In this document: positions 18,942 through 27,288 of the stretch, one piece after another
How the letters are laid out: every line of letters begins with the position of its first letter
Position numbering within the stretch: the first letter of the stretch is position 1
Assembly: GCF_001648155.1 (NCBI RefSeq)
Contig: NZ_CP015199.1
Coordinates: forward strand, 3,109,001-3,173,000
Reading direction: 5' to 3'
DNA length: 64,000 bases
Source: Chryseobacterium glaciei
GTDB taxonomy: Bacteria; Bacteroidota; Bacteroidia; Flavobacteriales; Weeksellaceae
Notes under the pieces: generated by a model
Told to the model about the DNA's origin: nothing
Seen by the model: the letters and a program-made list of their open reading frames with translations, nothing else
Database searches by the model: none
Made by a program: the position numbers and the translations under genes

Positions 18942-20228
18942 TTGAGTATTAAAAATTTCATAGACAGGGTAAAATCAAATTCATTTTTACAAAATGTTGC
19001 AATACTATCAAGCGGAACTATTATAAGCCAGCTTATTGTTATTGCAACTTCACCATTTCTTACTCGTGTATATTCTGTAGAATCTTTTGGGCTCTTATCT
19101 ATTTTTAGCAGTTTTGCTGTGTTTTTTGCAGTTCTGTCAACAGGACGGTATGAATTAGCATTAGGCTTGCCTAAGGATAGCTTAAAAGCATCATCAATTT
19201 TCAAACTCATACTTGTTATTGGTTTTTGTGTTTCAATATTTTATTTGATATTAATTTTTCTTCTAAAGGATATTGTTCATCTCAAGGATAAAACAGGATT
19301 TCTTAGTAATAATCAAGCTTATTTAGCGCCTATTTATATCTTCTTTGGTGCTTTATATTCAGCATTAGGATATTGGAATCAACGAGATAAGAAATATAAA
19401 AAAATAACTATTGCTAATGCCATACAGGTTATAGGAACAAGTATTTTTAGTTTAATATTTGGAGTATTACATTATGAGAGTGGTATGATCTGGGCACTTA
19501 TTATTGGAATTATAACGTCAAGTGCATTTTTGCTTTTAACAGACAAAAAATTACTAGATAATTTGTCTACTACTCCTAATAAAGAACTTTTAGGTACAGC
19601 AAAGGAGTATAGTTCATTTCCAAGATATATGATACTCTCGGATTTATCACTTACAGCATGCCAGCAATTTATTCCAATTCTATTTTCAGCATTGTATAAT
19701 ACTACAATTGTAGGTTTTTTTTCAATGGCAAACAGGATGATTAGGCTCCCTAATATTGTTATTACTTCTTCGGTCGGAAATGTATTCAGAAATGATGCAA
19801 TTGATGAAATAAGAGAGAAAGGTAATTGTGAAAAACTTTATCATTCTACTTTTAAGAAATTATTATTAATATCCTTTCCTACATATTTGCTAATCTTTAT
19901 TATTTCTCCAAAATTATTTTCAATTGTATTTGGAGAAAAATGGGAAATTGCAGGAGAGTTTGCTAGAATTTTGTCTGTAGCACTATTTTTTGAATTTATT
20001 TCAGCACCTCTAAATACATTGTTTTATATTTTTGAGAAGCAGAAGATTTTAATGAAATTACAAATGCTAAACGCAATTTTGGTTTTCGTGTCAATATTCT
20101 TAGGTTACTATATTAATAACAGTTATCTTTTATCATTAATTTTTTACATGATTATTTCTGTTTTATCAAGTTTAGTTTTTTTGTATTTTACAAACAATTT
20201 ATCAAAAAATGGAGGCAGAAAGATCTAA
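18942..20228 (+). CDS. wzx: Wzx-type lipid-linked oligosaccharide flippase
   Basis: This 428-residue polytopic membrane protein has about twelve hydrophobic segments and the N-terminal pattern of the polysaccharide transporter family (VAILSSGTIISQLIVIATSP, FLTRVYSVESFGLLSIFSS). It should move undecaprenyl-linked repeat units across the inner membrane. A TTG start at 18942, two bases after the preceding stop, gives MSIKNFIDRVKSN. No ATG is suitably placed. The 3' end overlaps the next gene by 20 bases. Confidence 0.88.
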   Translation: MSIKNFIDRVKSNSFLQNVAILSSGTIISQLIVIATSPFLTRVYSVESFGLLSIFSSFAVFFAVLSTGRYELALGLPKDSLKASSIFKLILVIGFCVSIFYLILIFLLKDIVHLKDKTGFLSNNQAYLAPIYIFFGALYSALGYWNQRDKKYKKITIANAIQVIGTSIFSLIFGVLHYESGMIWALIIGIITSSAFLLLTDKKLLDNLSTTPNKELLGTAKEYSSFPRYMILSDLSLTACQQFIPILFSALYNTTIVGFFSMANRMIRLPNIVITSSVGNVFRNDAIDEIREKGNCEKLYHSTFKKLLLISFPTYLLIFIISPKLFSIVFGEKWEIAGEFARILSVALFFEFISAPLNTLFYIFEKQKILMKLQMLNAILVFVSIFLGYYINNSYLLSLIFYMIISVLSSLVFLYFTNNLSKNGGRKI

Positions 20229-21381
20229 TAAATTACAAGTATTTTTTCTTACACTCATGCTTTACGGCTATGAGCTTATATCTTTTTTTCCAGATTTATT
20301 AAAAATAGAATCTAGACCATTAAGTATTGTTTTAAGGCTGGTTGTTGTTGTTACAGGTATTTTAGTGATATTTAAAAATCAAATGAGATTAACAAAAGTT
20401 CATGTTTTGTTATTCTTCTTTTGGGCTTTATATTTATTAAGGTTATTTTATGACGCAGCAATTACCTCAAAAAATATCATGTCGCCCATTGATGACTACT
20501 GGTCATTCTCATTGTTGATAATGATATCTATATTTGCATGTGCAACAAATTTTTCTAAAAAAACCTTGTTGGATGTAAAAAATTATGTTTTAATAATCTT
20601 ATTTATTGTAAATATTTGGGGATTGTATAATAATGTTACTGCTCCTCAAATTGTTCCGGATGATATCTTAGTAAGAGCAGACGGTAATAGTGCTCTTAAT
20701 ACGGTTTCTTTTGGAAAAACTTCATCTGTTTTATTTTTTCTATGTTTTATTTCTTTATTAAAAAATAAGAAAAATCTTATTACGGGTATCTATATATTAG
20801 GAATGATATTAAGTTTATATAATGTATTTATGGCTGGTTCTAGGGGGCCTTTGGTTCAGCTATTAGCAGCATTATTACTTTATTTGGCTGTCAATCTAAA
20901 GCAGGTAAAATTAAAGTATGTATTTCTATTTTTTATAGCAGGTATAATTCTTTTAAATCTTTTCCCAAGTTATTTTGATGTATCGAAATTGATTTTTCAA
21001 AGGATAAGCGAAACCGGCTTTTCATCCAATGAAAATGATCAGTATAGAGGATCTCTTTTAAAATCTGCTTGGGAGCAATTTTTAGATAATCCATTCTTTG
21101 GAGACTCAATTGAAACTAATTTCGGAAATACATATCCCCACAATATAATTTTAGAATCTTTTATGGCTATGGGAATTATTGGTGGAATATTATCCATAAT
21201 AATTTTTATGCTAAATGCTATTTATTCTATGAAGTTAATGCAGGTATTTGCATATAGTTTATTTGGTGCAATTCTTATAATGGATACTGTAGGATCAATG
21301 TCGGCGGGCTCTATTGTAAATTATTTATTAATTTGGCCTATGCTTTCCTTATCAATTAATTTAGCTCAAAATGAAAAATAA
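20209..21381 (+). CDS. wzy: O-antigen polymerase/ligase-family membrane protein (Wzy-like)
   Basis: This 390-residue protein has about ten membrane segments, an arginine-containing loop (MAGSRGPLVQLLAALLLYLA), and the family pattern TYPHNIILESFMAMGIIGG in the last third. These fit the Wzy_C/O-antigen ligase family, which polymerises repeat units or transfers chains to an acceptor. A second member is encoded at 31703, and sequence alone does not say which is polymerase and which is ligase. It overlaps wzx by 20 bases and the next transferase by 11. Confidence 0.8.
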   Translation: MEAERSNKLQVFFLTLMLYGYELISFFPDLLKIESRPLSIVLRLVVVVTGILVIFKNQMRLTKVHVLLFFFWALYLLRLFYDAAITSKNIMSPIDDYWSFSLLIMISIFACATNFSKKTLLDVKNYVLIILFIVNIWGLYNNVTAPQIVPDDILVRADGNSALNTVSFGKTSSVLFFLCFISLLKNKKNLITGIYILGMILSLYNVFMAGSRGPLVQLLAALLLYLAVNLKQVKLKYVFLFFIAGIILLNLFPSYFDVSKLIFQRISETGFSSNENDQYRGSLLKSAWEQFLDNPFFGDSIETNFGNTYPHNIILESFMAMGIIGGILSIIIFMLNAIYSMKLMQVFAYSLFGAILIMDTVGSMSAGSIVNYLLIWPMLSLSINLAQNEK

Positions 21382-22558
21382 AAGTAAGAAGATTGTTATG
21401 TTGCAAGATTTTTTTGGTTTAGATTATACTTACCAGGAAAATTTGCTGACTAAAAACTATACAAAGTATGGACATAATGTAGTAGTTATATCATCTACTT
21501 TTGAAAATGTTTTTGATTATGCACATAATAAGTATGATTCTTCTAAAAAACAAAAAACAGAGGAATATTTTGGAGCAAAAATAATTCGTCTTCCTTATAG
21601 TTTTAATTTTTTAAACAAATTAAGAAAGCATGCAGGAGTATATGAAATTCTTTTAAAAGAGAAACCTGATTTAATTTATGTTCACGATATACATTTTAAT
21701 CTAAAGGAAGCTGTAAAATATAAAAAGCAATTTCCGAATTGCAAAATTATCTTAGATTACCATGCAGATTATACTAACTCTGCTCATAACTGGGTTTCAT
21801 TAAATATACTACATAAAGTAATTAGAAAAAGCTTCTTTAATAAGTATAAGAAATATATTAGTAAAATATTTCCTGTCGTTCCGGGTGGGGCAGACTTTCT
21901 TCATGAAGTATATGGTGTGAGCCATAAAGAAATGGAGCTTTTGCCCTTAGGATGTGATTATAGCAAATCCATGGAAATAATGCAAAATATTGATAATATT
22001 AAGCAAAGACAAAACCTAGGGATAAAAGAAAATGATATCATTATTATCACTGGAGGTAAGATCAATAAACTTAAAAATACCCATGTAATTGTTGATGCAA
22101 TTAAAAAAAATAATAGAGAGGATGTACATCTTATTGTTTTTGGAAAAGAAGATCAAGGGTCAGAAGAATATTTTGATAATATTAAAAAAAGTGCAGAAAA
22201 TTACAAGAATATTCATTTCATAGGTTGGGTTGATAATACAAAAATATACGAGTTGCTTGCTATTTCAGATTTAGCAGTCTATCCAAGTAGCCAATCTGTT
22301 TTATGGCAGCAATCTATAGGAATGCATTTGCCTTTAATTGTTGGTGATTTTGGCGGACAAGATATGTCATATTTAAATCAAAACAATAATATCATAAAAG
22401 TTGATAAAGAAAATTTAAATGCCGACTATTTTGCAACTTTATTAAATCAATTAATTGAAAATCCCTCCGAGATTGAACAAATGAAAAAAGGAGCAGAAAA
22501 AACAGCAAAAGAATATTTAGACTATAGAATAATTGCAGAAAAAACGCTGGAAAATTAA
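21371..22558 (+). CDS. GT4-family glycosyltransferase
   Basis: This 395-residue GT-B enzyme has an N-terminal acceptor domain (MLQDFFGLDYTYQENLL) and a C-terminal GT1/GT4 donor domain with IIITGGKINKLKNTHVIVDAI and AISDLAVYPSSQSVLWQQSIG. The usual EX7E glutamate of GT4 enzymes is not obvious in the SVLWQQSIGM segment, where Gln replaces it, so the catalytic set may be atypical. It overlaps wzy by 11 bases. The sugar and linkage cannot be assigned from sequence. Confidence 0.8.
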   Translation: MKNKSKKIVMLQDFFGLDYTYQENLLTKNYTKYGHNVVVISSTFENVFDYAHNKYDSSKKQKTEEYFGAKIIRLPYSFNFLNKLRKHAGVYEILLKEKPDLIYVHDIHFNLKEAVKYKKQFPNCKIILDYHADYTNSAHNWVSLNILHKVIRKSFFNKYKKYISKIFPVVPGGADFLHEVYGVSHKEMELLPLGCDYSKSMEIMQNIDNIKQRQNLGIKENDIIIITGGKINKLKNTHVIVDAIKKNNREDVHLIVFGKEDQGSEEYFDNIKKSAENYKNIHFIGWVDNTKIYELLAISDLAVYPSSQSVLWQQSIGMHLPLIVGDFGGQDMSYLNQNNNIIKVDKENLNADYFATLLNQLIENPSEIEQMKKGAEKTAKEYLDYRIIAEKTLEN

Positions 22559-22585
22559 TCTGAAGCTAATAGCAAATAGATTATT

Positions 22586-23803
22586 ATGAGTATTAAAATC
22601 TTTCAAATATCTAGTGAAGTAAATAGTGGTTCTGTAGGGAGAATTGCTGAACATATTGGTGAAAAAGCAATTGAGAATGGCTGGGACAGTTATATTGCAT
22701 ATGCGAGAGATAATAATCCGAGTAAATCTAAAGTTATCCGCATTGGAGGTAAGGCTGACTTAATTATGCATGGTCTTTTAACAAGATTTACTGATCGTCA
22801 TGGATTTGGATCTTCATCAGCTACAAAAAATCTGATAAAGATTATTAAAGAAATAAATCCGGATATAATTCAACTTCAGCATCTACATGGCTATTACATA
22901 AATATTGAAATATTATTTAAATTTTTAGTAGAATTCAACAAACCTGTAGTTTGGACTTTTCATGACTGTTGGTCTTTTACAGGACATTGTTCTTATTACG
23001 AGCTTGCTGAGTGTGATAAGTGGAAGAGTACCTGTAATCAATGTCCACAAACACAAGAATATCCAAAATCATATATAGATCAATCATTAAAGAATTTTGA
23101 AGATAAAAAACGAATTTTTAATTCCGTTGAAAACTTAACGATTGTTCCTGTTTCGAATTGGATTGAAGATCAGGTAAAGGAATCTTTTTTAAAAGAAGTT
23201 GAAATAAAAACTATTCATAATGGAATAGATATTGATAATTTTGCCCCACAAAATACAGTAAATATAAAAGAAAAGTTTAACTTATCAGATAAATTTGTAA
23301 TATTGGGTGTGGCAAGCCCTTGGGGTGAAAGAAAGGGATTGAAGTATTTTGTTGAGCTGTCAAAAATGCTTTCAGAAGAATATCAAATAATGTTAATTGG
23401 CTTAAGTGAAGACCAAATTAAGAGTTTGCCAGCAGAGATAAAAGGGATAGAAAGAACTGAGAGCGTTAAAGAGCTGGCAGAGTTTTATTCAGCCGCAGAT
23501 GTTTTCTTGAATCCTACTTTAGAAGAAGCTTTAGGCTTAACCAATATTGAAGCACAGGCTTGTGGAACTCCTGTTATTACTTTTAAATCAGGAGGCTCAC
23601 CAGAAACTATAAATGATGAGACAGGAATTACAGTAGAAAAAGGAGATGTAGAAGGTTTGCATAATGCTATCAGAATAATTCGTGAAAATGGTAAAGCATT
23701 TTATGCAGACAAATGTAGAAAAAGGGCTGAGGAGTTTTTTAATAAAGATGATCGTTTTCAAGAATATCTGAATTTATATTATGACATATTAAAATTGAAT
23801 TGA
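22586..23803 (+). CDS. GT4-family glycosyltransferase
   Basis: This 405-residue GT-B enzyme shows the nucleotide-sugar site typical of GT4: NPTLEEALGLTNIEAQACGTPV and FKSGGSPETINDETG. The EX7E pair is present. The acceptor domain has FHDCWSFTGHCSYYELAECDKW, a cysteine- and histidine-containing segment common in Bacteroidetes capsule transferases. It probably adds one residue of the repeat unit at the inner face of the membrane. The donor sugar is not evident. It lies 1 base before the lipoprotein gene, so they are co-transcribed. Confidence 0.87.
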   Translation: MSIKIFQISSEVNSGSVGRIAEHIGEKAIENGWDSYIAYARDNNPSKSKVIRIGGKADLIMHGLLTRFTDRHGFGSSSATKNLIKIIKEINPDIIQLQHLHGYYINIEILFKFLVEFNKPVVWTFHDCWSFTGHCSYYELAECDKWKSTCNQCPQTQEYPKSYIDQSLKNFEDKKRIFNSVENLTIVPVSNWIEDQVKESFLKEVEIKTIHNGIDIDNFAPQNTVNIKEKFNLSDKFVILGVASPWGERKGLKYFVELSKMLSEEYQIMLIGLSEDQIKSLPAEIKGIERTESVKELAEFYSAADVFLNPTLEEALGLTNIEAQACGTPVITFKSGGSPETINDETGITVEKGDVEGLHNAIRIIRENGKAFYADKCRKRAEEFFNKDDRFQEYLNLYYDILKLN

Positions 23804-23804
23804 C

Positions 23805-24749
23805 ATGATTACAAAACTATTTACGGTACTTATTACAGTATTTCTTTTAGCATGTATAGGAAATGATAAAAAACAAAGCTTCATATCCTCAGAAGTAAAA
23901 AATATTCAGGCCAAACCTCAAATATTAATTTGTTCTGATAATAAATCAAAAACATTTGTAGATTTTATAAATCGTGAAAAAATACAATTTGTACAGTTTG
24001 TAAACGATGGGCAGTTTATTGATAGTAAAGTACCGTTTACTTTTAGCGAAGATTTACTTTTAAAAGAACTTCAAAGAGCTTATCCGGATCCCAAATCATC
24101 AGGTATTGCATATATTGATATAGAATATCCTTATACAGACTATCTTTTAAAAGAAAATATTACAAGTTCTAATTATAAAAAAAGTGTTAAGCTATTTTTG
24201 GACGTATTGAGTTTTGTAAAAAAAGAAAGACCAAATGTTAAATGGGGATATTATGGTATTCCGTTTACAACCTATTGGGGAAGAGATAAAAAATTTTATG
24301 ACCAATATAAAAAAGTAGATGAGATAATTAAAAAAAGTGATATTCTTTTTCCTTCAATCTATATATTTTATAATAATGTGAGCTTTAATTTAGAAAATAA
24401 AGGTTATCTTAAAGAAAATACAGAAGAAATGCTGAGAATAGCAAGCTTATATAATAAAAAAGTTTATCCATTTGTAATGTCACGTTACCATCCTTCCAAT
24501 AAGTCAATTGGTAATGAGCAAATAGATAATTCTGATTATAAAACATATATATCAACAATTGCTAAAGCAGAATATAAAAATAAACATATTGATGGACTGG
24601 TTCTATGGAATGCAGATGGTTATGCATACAGAGTTAATGAGCCTGTACTAAAAAAGGAACTTGAAAAAAATAAAATTGGTAATTTTGATGCTTTTTATGA
24701 TCAATATATTATTGGTTTATTAAGCCTCATGAAAAAAGAAGTGGAATAA
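23805..24749 (+). CDS. Lipoprotein with a hyaluronidase (GH56)-like TIM-barrel pattern
   Basis: This 314-residue protein has a lipoprotein signal ending LLAC (lipid cysteine at residue 17), so it acts at an envelope surface and not in cytoplasmic synthesis. I do not recognise a named family. Three segments follow the order and wording of GH56 hyaluronidases: YIDIEYPY with D105 and E107 (catalytic D-x-E), RPNVKWGYYGIPFTTYW (about 142-158), and DILFPSIYIFYNN (about 179-191, compare ALYPSIYL). A late IDGLVLWNADGY fits the strand before the last barrel helix. A glycan hydrolase that trims or remodels the exported polymer is a reasonable guess. It lies among glycosyltransferase and amidotransferase genes with gaps under 10 bases. 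Confidence 0.65.
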   Translation: MITKLFTVLITVFLLACIGNDKKQSFISSEVKNIQAKPQILICSDNKSKTFVDFINREKIQFVQFVNDGQFIDSKVPFTFSEDLLLKELQRAYPDPKSSGIAYIDIEYPYTDYLLKENITSSNYKKSVKLFLDVLSFVKKERPNVKWGYYGIPFTTYWGRDKKFYDQYKKVDEIIKKSDILFPSIYIFYNNVSFNLENKGYLKENTEEMLRIASLYNKKVYPFVMSRYHPSNKSIGNEQIDNSDYKTYISTIAKAEYKNKHIDGLVLWNADGYAYRVNEPVLKKELEKNKIGNFDAFYDQYIIGLLSLMKKEVE

Positions 24750-24756
24750 CATACTT

Positions 24757-25902
24757 ATGGAAATAAATAAAAATCTTCAAATCTGCACTAAGACAATAAT
24801 GGATACCACAGATCCTAATATTGTGTTCAATGAAAAAGGAGAAAGTGATTATTATACAAATTATATAGAGCAAATTTTACCAAATTGGCATACCGACGAA
24901 AGAGGGCAAAAGGAGCTGGAACAAGTAGCAGAAAAGATCAGAAAAGATGGTAAAAACAGAGATTTTGACTGTATCATAGGATTAAGCGGAGGGCTGGATA
25001 GCTCGTATGCAGCTCATGTAGCAAAAGAAGTAATGGGTCTGCGTCCTTTAATCTTCCATGTTGATGCAGGTTGGAATACAGATAGAGCAGTAGGAAATAT
25101 TGAAAAACTAGTTAATGGACTTAATTTAGACCTTTATACTGAAGTTATTAATTGGGAAGAAATGAAAGATCTACAGGTTGCATTTCTAAAAGCACAGGTT
25201 GCAGATCAAGATATGCCACAGGATATTGCATTTTTTTCAGGTCTCTATAAATTTGCCAAAAAAAATAAAATAAAATATGTACTAACAGGTGGAAATTACT
25301 CTACAGAATGCTGTAGAGAACCTGAGGAGTGGGGAGCATATCCGGGGATAGATAAAACATTAATTTTAGATATTCATAAAAAATTTGGAAAAAAAGAGCT
25401 TAAAACTTTTCCAATAGTGGATATTATGAGCTATAAACTCTATTACAAATATGTTTTAGGTATGGAAGTTTATAAACCATTAAACTGTTTACCATATAAT
25501 AAAAAAGATGTTGAAAAGATGCTATTTGATAAATACGGATGGGAAAGCTTTCAACATAAGCATCATGAATCAAGATTTACAAGATTCTATGAAGATTATT
25601 GGATGCCAAGAAAATTTGGATATCAAAAAAGAAAAGCACATTTTTCCAGCTTGATTTTAACAGGACAGATGACAAGAGAAGAGGCATTAGACCGAGTTTC
25701 AAGACCTGAGCTTTCTGAAGAGTTTCTACTAAAAGAATTTGAATATGTAGCAAATAAATTAGATCTTACTACAGATGAACTTCAAAAATTATTTGAAGGA
25801 GAAAACAAAACATATCACGATTATAAAAATAAAAGATCCCTTATTGGTCTTGGAGCACAGACAATGAGGAAACTTGGACTTGAAAAAAGATTATTCAGAT
25901 GA
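24757..25902 (+). CDS. wbpG: N-acetyl sugar amidotransferase (WbpG/PseA/LfnA family)
   Basis: This 381-residue PP-loop ATPase has SGGLDSSYAAHVAKE as the pyrophosphate loop and the family segments GGNYSTECCREPEEWG and YWMPRKFGYQKRKAHFSS. Family members use ammonia and ATP to turn an acetamido group into an acetamidino group, or act on related amino sugars. Members usually begin with two CxxC pairs in a zinc finger; here only C10 of the first pair is kept (ICTKTIMDTTDPN) and the second is absent. hisH overlaps its end by 4 bases and hisF follows, giving the usual three-gene amidation unit of P. aeruginosa O5. Confidence 0.88.
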   Translation: MEINKNLQICTKTIMDTTDPNIVFNEKGESDYYTNYIEQILPNWHTDERGQKELEQVAEKIRKDGKNRDFDCIIGLSGGLDSSYAAHVAKEVMGLRPLIFHVDAGWNTDRAVGNIEKLVNGLNLDLYTEVINWEEMKDLQVAFLKAQVADQDMPQDIAFFSGLYKFAKKNKIKYVLTGGNYSTECCREPEEWGAYPGIDKTLILDIHKKFGKKELKTFPIVDIMSYKLYYKYVLGMEVYKPLNCLPYNKKDVEKMLFDKYGWESFQHKHHESRFTRFYEDYWMPRKFGYQKRKAHFSSLILTGQMTREEALDRVSRPELSEEFLLKEFEYVANKLDLTTDELQKLFEGENKTYHDYKNKRSLIGLGAQTMRKLGLEKRLFR

Positions 25903-26513
25903 TAACAATTATTGATTATGGAGTAGGAAATATCAATGCTTTTGTTAATGTTTATAAAAGAGTAGATATTCCCGTAAAAATTGCTAAGACAAAGGAAGAT
26001 TTAGAGGGTGCACAAAAAATAATTCTTCCGGGTGTTGGTCATTTTGACCATGCGATGACTCAATTGAATAATTCGGGGATGAGAGATAAACTTGATCAAT
26101 TAGTACTTGATGAAAATGTACCGGTCATCGGAATCTGTGTAGGAATGCAAATGATGGCAAACAGCAGTGATGAAGGAAAGGTTGAAGGGTTGAAGTGGAT
26201 TGACGCTACTGTAAAAAAGATTGATGAAACAAAGATTAATCAGGTAACTAGGCTTCCACATATGGGATGGAACGATGTAAAGCCTGTAAAAGATATAGAA
26301 TTATTTAAAGGATTAGAAAATAATTCTATTTTCTATTTTCTTCATACCTACTACTTTCATTGTAATAATAATGAAGATATTATGGCCATAACAGATTATG
26401 GTGGAGAGTTTGCATCTGCGGCACATCATAAAAATAGATATGGGATACAATTCCATCCTGAAAAAAGTCACCATTATGGTGAAATTTTGTTACATAATTT
26501 TGCAAAACTTTAA
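25899..26513 (+). CDS. hisH: HisH-type glutamine amidotransferase subunit
   Basis: This 204-residue class I glutaminase has the nucleophile segment GICVGMQMM and the His-Glu pair in QFHPEKSHHYG, so the catalytic triad is complete. It releases ammonia from glutamine. No other histidine genes are present, and it overlaps the sugar amidotransferase gene by 4 bases (ATGA). It most likely feeds ammonia through the HisF homologue to the sugar amidotransferase, as HisH2/HisF2 do with WbpG, rather than working in histidine synthesis. Confidence 0.88.
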   Translation: MITIIDYGVGNINAFVNVYKRVDIPVKIAKTKEDLEGAQKIILPGVGHFDHAMTQLNNSGMRDKLDQLVLDENVPVIGICVGMQMMANSSDEGKVEGLKWIDATVKKIDETKINQVTRLPHMGWNDVKPVKDIELFKGLENNSIFYFLHTYYFHCNNNEDIMAITDYGGEFASAAHHKNRYGIQFHPEKSHHYGEILLHNFAKL

Positions 26514-26519
26514 AAGAAA

Positions 26520-27284
26520 ATGTTAAGGCCTAGAATTATACCAAGTCTTCTAATCCAGGATAGTGGACTTGTAAAGACTGTAAACTTTAAGAATCCAAAA
26601 TACGTTGGAGATCCTATAAATGCCGTAAGAATATTTAATGAAAAAGAAGTAGATGAACTTGCAATTTTTGATATTGATGCCACGGCAAAAGGATTGGAGC
26701 CAAATTATAGCTTAATTGAAAGAATTGCCAATCAATCAAGAATGCCCCTTTGCTATGGAGGAGGTGTGAAAACCGTTGAACAAGCTCAAAGAATTTTTGG
26801 TCTTGGGATCGAAAAAATTGCACTTTCATCAGCAGTTCTTCAAAATCCACAATTAATTACACAAATTGCAGAAAGAGTAGGATCACAAAGTGTAATAGTG
26901 GTATTAGATGTAAAGAAAAAGCTTTTCGGAGGCTATGAGGTTTATACCCATAACGGAAAAAAGGCAACAGGAATTAATCCTGTTAAATTTGTTGAAGATG
27001 CACAAAAGTTGGGTGCTGGAGAAATTATTATAAACTCTATAGACCAGGATGGAGTGATGAAGGGGTATGATATGGCGTTAATAGAGAAAATTAGAGAGAA
27101 AATTTCCTTACCACTTACTGTTTTGGGAGGAGCCGGTTCTCTAGATCACGTTAAACAAGTAATAGATAAACACGGAATAATAGGAGTTGCTGCAGGAAGT
27201 TTATTCGTGTTTAAAGGGGTGTACAAAGCTGTTTTAATAAGTTACCCTACTTTTGAAGAAAAAGAAATATTAATACAAAAATAA
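26520..27284 (+). CDS. hisF: HisF-like ammonia-channel subunit for sugar amidation
   Basis: This 254-residue TIM barrel of the HisF family aligns at the start as MLRPRIIPSLLIQDSG. Position 11, the aspartate needed for imidazole glycerol phosphate synthesis, is leucine here. The second catalytic aspartate region (VVLDVKKKLFGGYEV) is kept. Loss of the first aspartate argues that it does not make imidazole glycerol phosphate and serves as an ammonia channel and docking partner for HisH. The barrel patterns GGGVKTVEQAQRIF and NSIDQDGVMKGYD are intact. Confidence 0.88.
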   Translation: MLRPRIIPSLLIQDSGLVKTVNFKNPKYVGDPINAVRIFNEKEVDELAIFDIDATAKGLEPNYSLIERIANQSRMPLCYGGGVKTVEQAQRIFGLGIEKIALSSAVLQNPQLITQIAERVGSQSVIVVLDVKKKLFGGYEVYTHNGKKATGINPVKFVEDAQKLGAGEIIINSIDQDGVMKGYDMALIEKIREKISLPLTVLGGAGSLDHVKQVIDKHGIIGVAAGSLFVFKGVYKAVLISYPTFEEKEILIQK

Positions 27285-27288
27285 CTGA

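Noticed and set aside
25899..27284. HisH and HisF as part of a histidine operon
   Set aside because: No other his genes are present, the genes overlap a sugar amidotransferase, and HisF lacks the aspartate at position 11.
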